Positions 1 to 9,197 of a stretch of 33,344 bases of DNA are shown piece by piece; positions within the stretch are counted from its first letter, which is position 1; the number at the start of each line of letters is the position of its first letter. The notes below the pieces were generated by a model. The model saw only the letters and a program-made list of their open reading frames with translations. It ran no database searches and was not told the DNA's origin. The position numbers and the translations under genes were made by a program. Where the stretch lies: NCBI GenBank assembly GCA_000969725.1, contig JXSR01S044035.1; one strand, given 5' to 3'. Source of the stretch: Ophiothrix spiculata (taxonomy: Eukaryota; Echinodermata; Ophiuroidea; Amphilepidida; Ophiotrichidae).

Positions 1-35
1 ATTACTTCTAATTAAGTTTTTATTCTTTCTTGCAG

Positions 36-54
36 CTTTATGAAGTGATCGTTA
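36..54 (+). promoter_or_regulatory. 5' UTR exon start with two-codon upstream ORF
   Basis: A pyrimidine-rich tract ending in TTGCAG at 30-35 is a good splice acceptor, so a 5' UTR exon probably lies upstream of the window. Within the leader, ATG at 40-42 is followed by AAG and a TGA stop at 46-48. This is a minimal two-codon upstream ORF ending 6 nt before the main ATG at 55. The main ATG lacks a purine at -3 but has G at +4, so the upstream ORF could dampen translation. That effect is inference. Confidence 0.5.
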
Positions 55-262
55 ATGGAGTCCTCAAAATCCACAGAGAACCTCGCTTACAAGATGCCGA
101 GTGACAATACAAGGATTCACCTAGTTTTGGTGGTGATATCATTGGTGGTTGCCGTTGTTGCACTCATCGTTGCTTGCGTTGGGATCAGCCTAAAAGGAAC
201 CATGAATGTCATGGTACCAGTAGAGAATGTGGGAGCTGGAGCTGGATCAAGTTCAGCATCAG
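55..262 (+). CDS. SBP-like gene exon 1: cytosolic tail, transmembrane anchor, stalk
   Basis: Encodes residues 1-69 plus one base of codon 70, with donor GTAAAT. The hydrophobic run VISLVVAVVALIVACVGI, with Lys/Arg before it, predicts a signal anchor with the C-terminus outside. A second ATG at 94 (Met14, A at -3) would still keep the membrane segment. Confidence 0.9.
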
Positions 263-3200
263 GTAAATAATCATGTCTTTGATATTCAATGTACATAAAA
301 TTACCTCTAATTCATGAATATCATGAATATAGAAGTCCCAAGGACCAAATTTGGTACACGGGTGCCTCATTATTGAGAAAAAACAACAATATTTGTAGTT
401 ATATAAATGCCTAGAGACCAAAACAGCTGTATAAAAATCGGCATTGGACAAGATTTTGAAATTTCGTTTGTGGGTGATTTACGCTTCCTAAGTTAGAAAA
501 TAACAGTCAATTATCAGATATCGGGAAAAATTTGATCAAAACCTTCAAAAAAATTAAAATTCCTCTCACATCATAGATTGCAGAAAAATCAAAAGAAATT
601 TTAAATTTTCATGAGATCTCCTGAAAAGGCAAATCTAGAAATTCAACTATTGAGGGCAGTATTTATCGTTGTCGACAACGATAATTAAAAATAAGAGAAT
701 ATCTAAATATTTTTATATATAGGTTTTGAATTTGACAATGAAACTTTGTATGCTGTCATTATTGCCACTAATACTTCAAATGATGCAAAAATCTCAAAAT
801 GTTTGGGAAAAAGTTTGGGGATGATGCTGAACTTGTCCAATGCCCCTTTAACGACAAAACAAGCCACAAGAACCACAGTTGGTAGAATGAAGTTGACTTG
901 GAGTATTTTGGGGAGTCTTAGCTCCAAGGACCAAATGTTCCGATTGGCCCTGGAGCCTTTGACATGCTAAGCTAAGCCAGACATAGATCTTCTGGAGTTG
1001 CCTAGTTGTTGTTGTTGTTGTTTCGCTCAATGCAGCTTATATTTTGGGCGGCTTATATCCATACAATTACGGTTAGGTGTTTCTCTATTCTTTGCAGGAA
1101 CCTCGAGTTCTCATGATCATGACGACGATAAAATTTGGTCGATTGCTATTGGACATGGAAATTACAACGAAGCATACATGTAAGTAGTTCGAATAGCAAA
1201 GAAAGGGTGGGGGCTGAGGCGGGACAAGATATATGTTTTTGAGGGGAGGCAACTCCTCGGATGCAAATTTGACAATTTCAGCTTCAAATAATTTAGATTT
1301 TAGAGCTAATTTCATACACTACATTATTTGTTTTCAAAGTGTATTATACAGCTTGGCATAAATTATGGATGTGCTATTAAAGAGTATAGGCCTAACCTAT
1401 GTACTTTTCTTGATGGGAAGGGGGCTTCTGTCGGGAAAAAAATGTTCAGTGATGCACACGGTGTCTTGCAGTTGCAGTTATTTATTTCCTGTTTGGATTC
1501 CCCTATATTCAGGGCTGAATCATGCAGTCCCATCAGTCTACAAAAACTGCACACGCGCTTCACTGTGTTGGTTTTCAAATGGCCCGAACACAGGAAGTGA
1601 GGGAGACCCCATTTGGCGACTGGAGGATCCAGTCTATATTCAAGGCTGGGCGTTGGATTTTTTTGGAGTACACTCTTAAAAAGAAAGGATCAAATTGATC
1701 CAATAAAGTATCATATATGAGCTTACCCTTTTCCGGATCAATTTTGATCCAAATTCTCCTCAAATTTGATCCTTTTCGGATCAAACACTCTTTTTTGACC
1801 CGAACAGGATCAAATTTGAGGAGAATTTGGATCAAAATTGATCCGGAAAAGGGTAAGCTCATATTTGATACTTTGTCGGATCAATTTGATTCTTTCTTTT
1901 TAAGAGTGTAGCCAGTCAAGTAGCTAAACTTTCAAAATCAGTTACCTGTCCGACAAGAAATATACCTGCCCGAATTTTAACGTGAAAATACATAAAAAGC
2001 AAATCATCATTAGCCTCTAAAAATCGAAATTTGCTACAAAATGGCGCAAATTTGGGCATTTTTTTCACAAAAAAATCTAAAAATGGTTCTGTTTTTGAAA
2101 AGAAAAGTTACTGGTTTGGTATAGACAATCTAACTCAAAACTTTTGAAAACTTTGATATTATGGATAGTCACTTTTTCTTGAAAATTAACATTTTTATTG
2201 GTTAGCTATAAATAAATTGTTAACTTAACGCGAGCTCATACTTGCTCGAGAAACACAAGCCAAAAAACTTCATTTTTGGCTTGAGGCAAACTGTGTAGTA
2301 CAGCCTATCACATAAAGGCCATTTGTCCATCAATTGAAAAATACAAACGGTACTTGAACAAACAGATATGTTTTATTACATATTAATGAAAGGAACCTTT
2401 TTGAATTAAATTCATGAAAATTGCACTGTTCTGATCAGAGAAATCAAACGGAATGCTTCGTTTGTTTACATAGCAACCGTTTGTAAACATATCTTTAAAC
2501 ATCATTTTTGTGTGACTAACAACTTCGGGAAGTATTTATAATAAGTAAATTTATTATAAATATCCTTTGTCATGTTTGTGGAGGATTGCAGTTCGTATTT
2601 GATAGCTATGATCATTTTTGGGGATATTGGGTATGTGCACTTATGCGCAGGTTTTATTGCAGAGCTTGCTTTTTTAGATAAAGATATTTCGGGTAAGCTC
2701 ATACCGGTACATTTTGTGTAGACTAATTTTAATTAATTTTGTTCACTTTTCTCTATTTACAGCGATGAAGCGACTGGGAAACTTAAAGGTTTCCTGATAG
2801 ATTTTACCAATGCAGGTAGGCTTCTACAGCCCTAATAAAGGGACGGGCCTAGATTATTCCCGCTGCTCTCTGAACAACATTGTTTTTACATGAATCGATT
2901 GAACATGTTTATAGCAACATATTATCCTAATATTAATAGTAATAGTACTGAATTTATAGAATATTGGGTAAATCAGACGAGGATGCACATAGTCACCTAA
3001 ATCTGTTTCCAAAACATTGACCAACACATGTTAATACCCCGGGGGGGGGGGGGGGGGGGGTCCTCAAGAAAAAAATGTACGGGGGTGTGCTACGCATGCA
3101 GACTTCGCGATAAGGACCGTTCGCTATACCTAAAAAAAGACAATTTTGCAACCCTTCACCATATCATTTTTCCGCAAAAACACCTAATTTGGGCCAAATC

Positions 3201-6200
3201 GGGTGCTTTTTAAGACAATTTTCCCGAAAAACACCCAATTTTTCCATTTGGGCGCATCAGGTCTAAGACAAAAAACCCACCCATCGATGTACCTAAAATG
3301 GCGAAATTACACCCCAAAACCGTGGCACATACCCGTATATCAACCTAATGTGATACCCCCCCCCACCCCGGGGGGTTAATACAAAGTATACTTTCTCCGA
3401 AAATAGCAATAGATTCAAAACAATCTTTTTGATGATGCATTAGGCCTATCTACATTGAAGATTTTTATTTTGTTTTTCTTTACTGTTAGCATTTAATGCT
3501 TTTTGGCCGCTCATATCTGCATGATCAGCAACATCCAATTTTCTATGACAGTTTTAATAAAACTCTGGCATTTACAATTATTGCTTCAATAACTTCAATT
3601 GCCAAGTCATTTAATGCGGCCGATCTTTCTCTTAATTATTTACAGGTAAAACATTCCAGGTTTTATGGTGTGGTTTTGAGATGACAAATTTGATGTGTTT
3701 AGAGACTCACACAGATCTGTTTGAGACATTTAGATCTAATATAGATAACTCTGGTTTGTTCAGTTTTGAATATTAAAACTGTTTTAGGTACGCAGGTTAA
3801 CATTGTCGTCTTTTGATATTCACCATTTCTATAGGTGAAATTTCTTTTTAAATGGTCATAACTGCAGGAGTTGGTTTAAGTAATGAAATTAGTATCGTCT
3901 TTTATAGAATTTAAAACAGACTCACGAATAAAATGTTGTTCTTACAGTTTGTAAGATTGCCAACAAGAATTGTCGGATTGTGTATGACGTATGGACTCGC
4001 TGCTGGGATTCCGAGGCTGGCCAGGTTGCACGTGGAGGTATCGGTCTAATGAGCGGCTGGTACGATGGATGTGCAGGTGAGAGATGCAGAGATTCAGGGG
4101 CATATTTTGATAATTATTAGGGGTAGGGGGTCCAAAGATTTAGATAATCATAAACCTTTTATATCTTGTCCGTGAAATGAAGAGACGATAATTACCATAA
4201 GGCGACACACCACAAAATAGCTCCCCATTGAATTATAAGTCTTCGCCAAAACGCATTAATAAAGCAACTGGTTTCTTCAACACTGGCTTTTCTTAATTGA
4301 TTATGATCTCTTTTTGAAAAATATACACCATCAAGGCAAATGTTTCGAGATACCGTGCGTTGAAGGTATTACCGCCCCAGTACTGAGAGCCACGTTTTGT
4401 ATTTCCCAAATCTCATGCATTTTTTGGGAAAAGACTTAAAAGTTTACCAAAGTACTATAGGGATCAAAATGGCATCAGAACAACTTTAAATAAACCAAAC
4501 TCCATGATCAGAACAAAACACCAAACAAATTGCCCTTCTACACTTTTTGAGGTGGGCAGTCAATTTTGCCGATTTTAGAAACACCAGATAGCGGCGCCAG
4601 TTTATTTAGTGTAGTGGACCCATAATGTATGGGTTGTAATGATTAACTATAACGACGTTCTGACGGCATGAATTAGTTTTTCAAACTCGCATGTATATTA
4701 TTGCGCAAAAAAGTGCAAAAAATCAAATTTATCACCCACATCCATCAATCTCACAATCGTAACGATTGAAACAACGAAAGAAACAGAGTATCTGTTTGTT
4801 TCTTGCGTTGTGTTCAGTGCATTACTGATAAATAGAATACGAAATCTGCCCCAAAAATCTCTTTATGAAAAAGTTTCTATAATGTTTGTGGCATCATTTG
4901 ACTCTTTATCAGAGCCATGATTTGTTAAAAAAACATTCAAAAGCACACCTTGGGAAGTAAAACAATATACACTCTTAAAAAGAAAGGATCAAATTTGATC
5001 CCATAAAGTATCAAATATGAGCTTAACCTTTTTGGGATCAATTTTGATCCAAATTCTCCTCATATTTGATCCTTTTTGGATCAAAAAGGAGTGTATTTGA
5101 TCCGAAAAGGATCAACTTTGAGGAGAATTTTGGATCAAAATTGATCCCAAAAAGGGTAAGCTCATATTTGATACTTTAAGGGATCAATTTGATCCTTTCT
5201 TTTTAAGAGTGTAGGGCCACCATAGGAAGATGAATGAGGCTGCCTTTGTATAGAACGGCTCGACTCCATTCGCTGCTAGGTCAATGGATTTCTAGGGGAA
5301 AGTTGGTTAAACAAAGGAAATAAAGGGAAAGTTGAATTGATTGGTCGAGGGATCTGGTTAAGATTAAGTAGGCCTAGGCATATTGAGGCATATATATGAA
5401 ATGTGTGCTAACCCACCTGATACCTTTTGCTGAATCTGCTCCTGCTCCTTAGGTTGGTATGGTACATACGACCGTTACAGGACTTATGCGTTCACCAATG
5501 CCTACGGCAGAGCTGATCCAGAGTCATTGTATGTCAAGCCTGGAAGTCCTCTCGCGAGTTCATGGAGAAATATGGCCAATAAGAAGATTGGGATCCTGGA
5601 CGGATGGTGGACGGACGAGTTCTGTTTGAACCGTAACGCCAATGCTTTTACGTCGGTACGTGGATCGGACGATATTGATGTAGTTGTAATTTATGCATAT
5701 AGCCATGATACTTTGAGATATAAATGCAACATTAGTAGTATATCCCGGACTTTTGACCGCTTTTTGTGAGGAGAAAGGAGGAGTAGGATGAGGAGGAGGA
5801 GGGAAGTGATGGCTTCCAATTTCCGAATATTTAAAAGGGCTTCCCAGTTCTGAATTTCAAAAGGCGGGCGTGGCTTCCCAAGTCAGAATGTCGTGATCTC
5901 TGATTGGTCATTGATGGCTTGGCAGAAGTTAAGAAATAGTGCCTTCTGATTGGTCCATGCTGAGCAGTACTGATGCTGAGTAGTGTGGTATCATGAACAC
6001 AGATTGTGATTAGGCTCTTTGAATCAAAGGAGAATTCTCAGTTTCCGAATTTCAATTGTCCTGTTCTCTGATTGGTCAATCCTCACTCAATTATCACTCC
6101 CCTCCTCCTCCTCACAAAAAGGAGTCAAAAGCCCGGGATATACTACTAACAATATTACGACATAAGTTGGATACTGATTTGCACACCTTATTTGGGTCTT

Positions 6201-8445
6201 GCCGGAATATATTTCTAATGCATTTTCCTTGCATGTATATTTCATGATGATACCCATGTGTACCCTACGGACCAACCTGATATGGAAAACAGACAAGAGT
6301 TTGAAACATCAAAATATATTTAGGGCTGAAAAGTTGAAATATAACATTTATTCAAGATTCTTCATTAGTCTTGCATAGAAACTGAAGTTTTGAACATACT
6401 TGAAATAATATTGAGTTCTGAGTTTCTTGATTGACTAGGTTCATGAGACCAAATTAGCAGAATTGAGATAATCGCAACTATGTCATAGTTTTTAAAATAT
6501 AAATTTTACCTGTGCTCAGTCCGGTGGGGGAGAAAAATACATCACAACGATGTCATATTTAACAATAAGCAATGAGATATTATTACCTTTAAAAACTCGT
6601 TTCTTTTGAAGGGTACACCGTTTAATACCAACCTTATCATACACTACACAAACCCAACGGATCTTGTAAGCGCCGTCGTAAACGGAGAGGTAAGTCTGAA
6701 CCAAAGATGTATAGTTTCAAGTACCAACCACATCTAGCATCATATTTTCTAGCCATTTATTGAAATGCTCACCCAGAAGGGCTTGGTGTCACAATGCCCC
6801 GGGTCAATGCCGTATCTGCATTTCTGGCCATATTGGTATACTATAATACAGATAAGTGCTACCAAAATAATTCCAAATGCAAAAATTATCTTTATCCGCA
6901 TTTTATGCGGCCACTTTTGCGGCCAATATCAGTGTTTCATTTCGGTAACTTGAAAAAATATAAAAGTTTGATGTTTAAACTTCATGGGCTATATGAATTG
7001 ATGAGATAATCGCAAAAGCACTCTCTATTTCCAAAGACAATTGGGCTGTTGTTACATTGTGTATGCTGAATCCATTTACACGCATTCGAGCTGGGGCATG
7101 AATCTGGGACCCCTCGCATCCCTCAAATGTTCAGCAATTTTGAGCCAAACACAGGCGCTTTCACGTTATCGATGAACATGTTTATCTCCCGTTTGTGACG
7201 TATTTGGACTTACCCACGACTAATTCAATTCGATTTCTACAGACTAGCGGTATAGAGGTAACCGAGGTAATGATCATATTTCAATAAAAAAGTTAGCCAA
7301 AAATATTGCCAACAAATATATATACTATGGATTTGCTGCAGGTGGACTACGCATTCCAGTCCGATACTGGTTACGTAGCCTCGCACCTTGAGCGCGTCAC
7401 TGGCGACCCAGTCCTACCATGTGCTGTCCATGGTCCATCCACTATGACCCGCCAAGTGAATCAGGAATTCCTCAACTGGTGGAATGAAGCCCAGACACGA
7501 CTGATGGCAACAAATGAATACAAGACTATCTGCAAAGACCTGGAGGAAGAGCATGGTAAGACCTAAGCAAATTGCATTTCAGATTATTATTCAAAGAGTT
7601 AGCCTACATGTATATAACAGGCATGAGAATGAAATTCCATGTAAAAACAGGAAAATTGTGGAAAAAACAGGAAAACAGGCTAAAAAACAAGAAAACACAT
7701 ATACATTTGGCCACAAAAAACAGGAATTTCTGTTTAAACAAGAAGATTATCATGCCTGATATAATTGACACCACATAAGGACGATGAAATGCCCTTGTTT
7801 CATTTTCCGGAAAGCAGACGTCGTTATGATTTTTGGTTATGATTAATAAGCAACCATGCATAATCTTATTGAAAACAAATGTGTTCAAGCTTTTTTTTTT
7901 TAATATTTTTAATTATTACAAAGGACTGTTGCAAATCTGCAATACATCATTAAAACGGTACATAGTTAAATTTGATGACATAATTGATTGTGTTATAATT
8001 GGGTGACATACTTAGATTTTGACGACAGCGGTGATGCATAAACTTCTTTGAGCCTTGATCATAAGATAACAAATGGCAACAGTATGGCAACAGCAAATAC
8101 CTATATTGATAGCTATTCTCTAGGACACCTCGTATCAAAGTGTAACTGGTCACATAAGGAACTATTCAGGGTGCGGCTTATATAACGGGCGGCTTATATT
8201 CTGGATATTATAGTAACTCGGCAACCAATATTAAACTCTAAACTGAACTGAAATCTTTTTGTTACATGATTAAGCAAACAAACAGAAGGACAAAGCAACA
8301 AACAAACAAACAAAGGGAGAAAATATTTATATTTTTATCAGAAAAAAAAACATAGACCTATAACCTTTTATGTACACCAAGTCTCATTCTTTCTCTTGCA
8401 GGTCACTTGCCAGGTCAAACAGCCAATAATTACTGCTTCCTGTAG
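55..8445 (+). CDS. Type II membrane-anchored solute-binding protein (SBP_bac_3-like), 8 exons, 336 aa
   Basis: Coding exons are 55-262, 1098-1179, 2763-2815, 3948-4076, 5453-5655, 6612-6689, 7342-7555 and 8402-8445. All introns are GT-AG and the joined frame stays open for 336 aa. Residues 1-20 form a short basic cytosolic tail, about 22-46 a single hydrophobic segment, and 47-80 a Gly/Ser then His/Asp stalk. The rest resembles bacterial amino-acid ABC-importer binding proteins: GKLKGFLIDFTNAVC (102-116), the GTYDRYR region with Arg165 six residues before Phe171, KIGILDG (202-208), and NGEVDYAFQSD (249-259). In that family the Arg binds the ligand alpha-carboxylate and the late Asp the alpha-amino group. 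The domain is continuous, with no channel segments between lobes, so it is not an ionotropic glutamate receptor. Eight ectodomain cysteines suggest disulfides. Extracellular amino-acid or related ligand binding is inferred; the ligand and partner are unknown. Confidence 0.9.
663..684. repeat. Perfect 22-bp palindrome in intron 1
   Basis: TTATCGTTGTC is followed immediately by its exact reverse complement, centred on the GTCGAC at 671-676. No spacer or mismatch. The rest of intron 1 (263-1097) shows only a short TTG microsatellite near 1008-1022. Confidence 0.85.
1098..1179 (+). CDS. SBP-like gene exon 2: acidic stalk and first beta strand
   Basis: Acceptor TTTGCAG, donor GTAAGT, 82 nt. Encodes SSSHDHDDDKIWSIAIGHGN and the start of lobe 1. 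KIWSIAIG matches the opening strand of solute-binding proteins. The phase-1 to phase-2 junctions match both neighbouring exons. Confidence 0.88.
1671..1908. mobile_element. GATC-rich palindromic MITE, copy 1 (intron 2)
   Basis: The 238-bp element opens CACTCTTAAAAAGAAAGG and closes with the near reverse complement, flanked by TA on both sides (1669-1670, 1909-1910). TA target duplications suggest Tc1/mariner-type mobilisation. Nearly the whole element is one imperfect inverted repeat built from smaller dyads such as GGATCAA/TTGATCC. Copy 2 is at 4970-5211. Confidence 0.88.
2257..2282. repeat. Short perfect stem-loop in intron 2
   Basis: AAGCCAAAAA pairs with TTTTTGGCTT across a six-base loop. 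Apart from this and the MITE, the 1.6-kb intron 2 shows nothing recognisable. Confidence 0.6.
2763..2815 (+). CDS. SBP-like gene exon 3: GKLKGFLIDF helix
   Basis: A 53-nt exon between ATTTACAG and GTAGGC, too short to stand out as an ORF. It encodes DEATGKLKGFLIDFTNA, the strand-helix unit that reads GxxxGFdvDl in bacterial homologues. It joins exons 2 and 4 in frame. Confidence 0.88.
3038..3374. mobile_element. CCCCGGGG-ended MITE with 8-bp TSD (intron 3)
   Basis: The 337-bp insert begins with C then a 20-G run (3041-3060) and ends with CCCCCCCCACCCCGGGGG. Direct repeats GTTAATAC at 3030-3037 and 3375-3382 flank it. Eight-base duplication suits a hAT-like enzyme. The duplication contains TTAA, so a TTAA-specific enzyme (piggyBac/Kolobok-like) cannot be excluded. 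No coding content. Confidence 0.78.
3948..4076 (+). CDS. SBP-like gene exon 4: lobe 1 core
   Basis: Acceptor CTTACAG, donor GTGAGA. Encodes VCKIANKNCRIVYDVWTRCW through GLMSGWYDGCA. Cys116 and Cys123 flank the helix end as in many amino-acid binding proteins. LMSGWYDGCAG aligns with the family's LxSGkyDaiiaG segment. Confidence 0.9.
4970..5211. mobile_element. GATC-rich palindromic MITE, copy 2 (intron 4)
   Basis: 242-bp relative of the 1671-1908 element, with TA at 4968-4969 and 5212-5213 and the same CACTCTTAAAAAG ends. The arms match closely and the centre differs. The rest of intron 4 (4077-5452) shows no recognisable feature. Confidence 0.88.
5453..5655 (+). CDS. SBP-like gene exon 5: carboxylate-binding Arg and hinge
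   Basis: Acceptor CTCCTTAG, donor GTACGT, 203 nt. Encodes GWYGTYDRYRTYAFTNAYGR and, further on, KKIGILDGWWTDEFC. T162-x-x-R165 with F171 and Y175 matches the TPERxxxVdFTxpY signature of amino-acid binding proteins. KIGILDG is the first hinge and lobe 2 strand. Confidence 0.9.
5732..6149. mobile_element. TIR element with TTAGTAGTATATCCCGG ends (intron 5)
   Basis: Terminal inverted repeats of about 45 bp run inward from 5732 and 6149: TTAGTAGTATATCCCGG, then a TTTTGAC segment, TTTTTGTGAGGAG and a GGAGG-rich part. The 418-bp interior has three exact copies of CTGATTGGTC at 5900, 5946 and 6068. No coding content. The remainder of intron 5 up to 6611 is featureless. Confidence 0.82.
6612..6689 (+). 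CDS. SBP-like gene exon 6: lobe 2 segment
   Basis: A 78-nt phase-0 exon with a weak acceptor (TTTTGAAG) and strong donor (GTAAGT). Encodes GTPFNTNLIIHYTNPTDLVS then AVVNGE. The helix DLVSAVVNGE leads directly into exon 7's VDYAFQSD, as in the family's LxsGrvDavv unit, which supports this exon despite the weak acceptor. Confidence 0.86.
6690..7341 (+). other. Intron 6, no recognised element
   Basis: Only a short CCGCAT/ATGCGG stem-loop at about 6896-6910 is visible. No repeat ends or coding signal were found. Confidence 0.5.
7342..7555 (+). CDS. SBP-like gene exon 7: amino-binding Asp and C-terminal lobe
   Basis: Acceptor GCTGCAG, donor GTAAGA, 214 nt. Starts VDYAFQSDTGYVASHLERVT and continues through FLNWWNEAQTRL to KDLEEEH. 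Asp259 corresponds to the amino-group-binding aspartate. The Trp-rich helix and TNEYKTICKDL match the C-terminal helices that follow lobe 2 in this family. Confidence 0.9.
7556..8401 (+). other. Intron 7, A-rich simple sequence
   Basis: About 7641-7740 has irregular repeats of AAAACAGG-like units, and 8275-8315 has AAAC repeats. A GCGGCTTATAT word appears twice at 8173-8205, and GGCGGCTTATAT also occurs near 1047 in intron 1. It may be a remnant of an old dispersed repeat. No gene signal. Confidence 0.45.
8402..8445 (+). CDS. SBP-like gene exon 8: C-terminus and stop
   Basis: Acceptor TTCTCTTGCAG. The 44-nt coding part completes a split Gly codon and encodes GHLPGQTANNYCFL followed by TAG at 8443-8445. 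The tail carries Cys334, which would bring the ectodomain cysteine count to an even eight. Confidence 0.85.
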
Positions 8446-8604
8446 ACCTTGGAGGATCATCAAGGATTCAAATTGTCTTGAAACTTTTGTACAGCAGCTC
8501 GGGTTTATAATCCAAACCAAAGTGACATTAGTGCAAAACTGTGAAGCCCGGGGGAGGGGACACTCAAGTATAATGTTGCCAGCCTATTATACTCTGTAAA
8601 TTTT

Positions 8605-8957
8605 GAAGTATGCAACAAGCAGCCATTCAACGGACAAAAACCAATATGACCATACGGGGAAATAAATTGGTCTGTATTTCTCGAATCTTGCGAACGTACC
8701 AAATCTTGCATAATATTCAAATGAATTTATTTACAATGTTTGTCCATGTGTAAGCAACACATTTCGCCCCCAAAATACAAAAATTATGAATAATTCATGT
8801 AAAAATATATTAATACGCAGTGATTTGCCCTTAATCAATCCTAATCAATCATTACCAGTCTCTTACACAATACAAAACCACCAGTTCACAATGTTGTAGA
8901 ATACAAGGGATATGCTATGGATCTTTTAACAGAGCCTGATTGCTTATTGCATACTTC
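8605..8957. mobile_element. GAAGTATGCAACAAGCA MITE, copy A (nested)
   Basis: 353 bp with terminal inverted repeats GAAGTATGCAACAAGCA (8605-8621) and its near reverse complement (8941-8957). An inverted relative lies at 14117-14471 with matching interior, including the GGGGAAATAAATTGGT stretch. Confidence 0.82.
8661..8666 (+). terminator. Candidate poly(A) signal for the SBP-like gene
   Basis: AATAAA about 215 bp after the stop codon, the first canonical hexamer downstream. It lies within the nested MITE, so if used the 3' end would be transposon-derived. No transcript evidence is available. Confidence 0.3.
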
Positions 8958-9197
8958 TAGGTTTATAGAGTATAGTGTGGCCAGTTTTTCAAAATGTACC
9001 CTAAAGGGTGATTGTTTCTGAAGTCAAAATATACCCTTTTTCCCCTATTCACACCCTAAATCGTGATTTTACCGATACCGTTTTTACATCAGTATAAACA
9101 GTGTCATCACCTGATTCACTCTTCAATCCTAAAAACCAACCCTAATTAACCTTTTTCTAGGTCACGCTATGCCTGCAACATTATACTTGAGTGGCCC

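Larger units (their letters stand above)
8547..9197. mobile_element. TIR element with ACTCAAGTATAATGTTGC ends, interrupted
   Basis: ACTCAAGTATAATGTTGC at 8562-8579 recurs inverted at 9176-9193, next to G/C-rich tips (GGGGGAGGGG, GGCCCTC). The outer borders are approximate because no clear target duplication was found. A different element (8605-8957) sits inside, so this one is older. It starts about 100 bp past the stop codon of the solute-binding gene. Confidence 0.72.

Noticed and set aside
1328..1679. Overlapping 90- and 104-codon + strand frames
   Set aside because: They lie inside intron 2 of a gene whose exons splice cleanly across, overlap each other in different frames and show no domain.
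1575..1911. Near-identical frames on both strands (MSLPFSGSILIQ...)
   Set aside because: They are translations of the two arms of a palindromic MITE, so the same peptide appears on both strands.
55..8445. Bacterial contamination carrying an ABC-importer binding protein
   Set aside because: The domain is split by seven GT-AG introns with consistent phases and animal-type repeats inside them.
8396..8599. 67-codon frame over exon 8
   Set aside because: It reads exon 8 in the wrong frame; the spliced frame ends at 8445.
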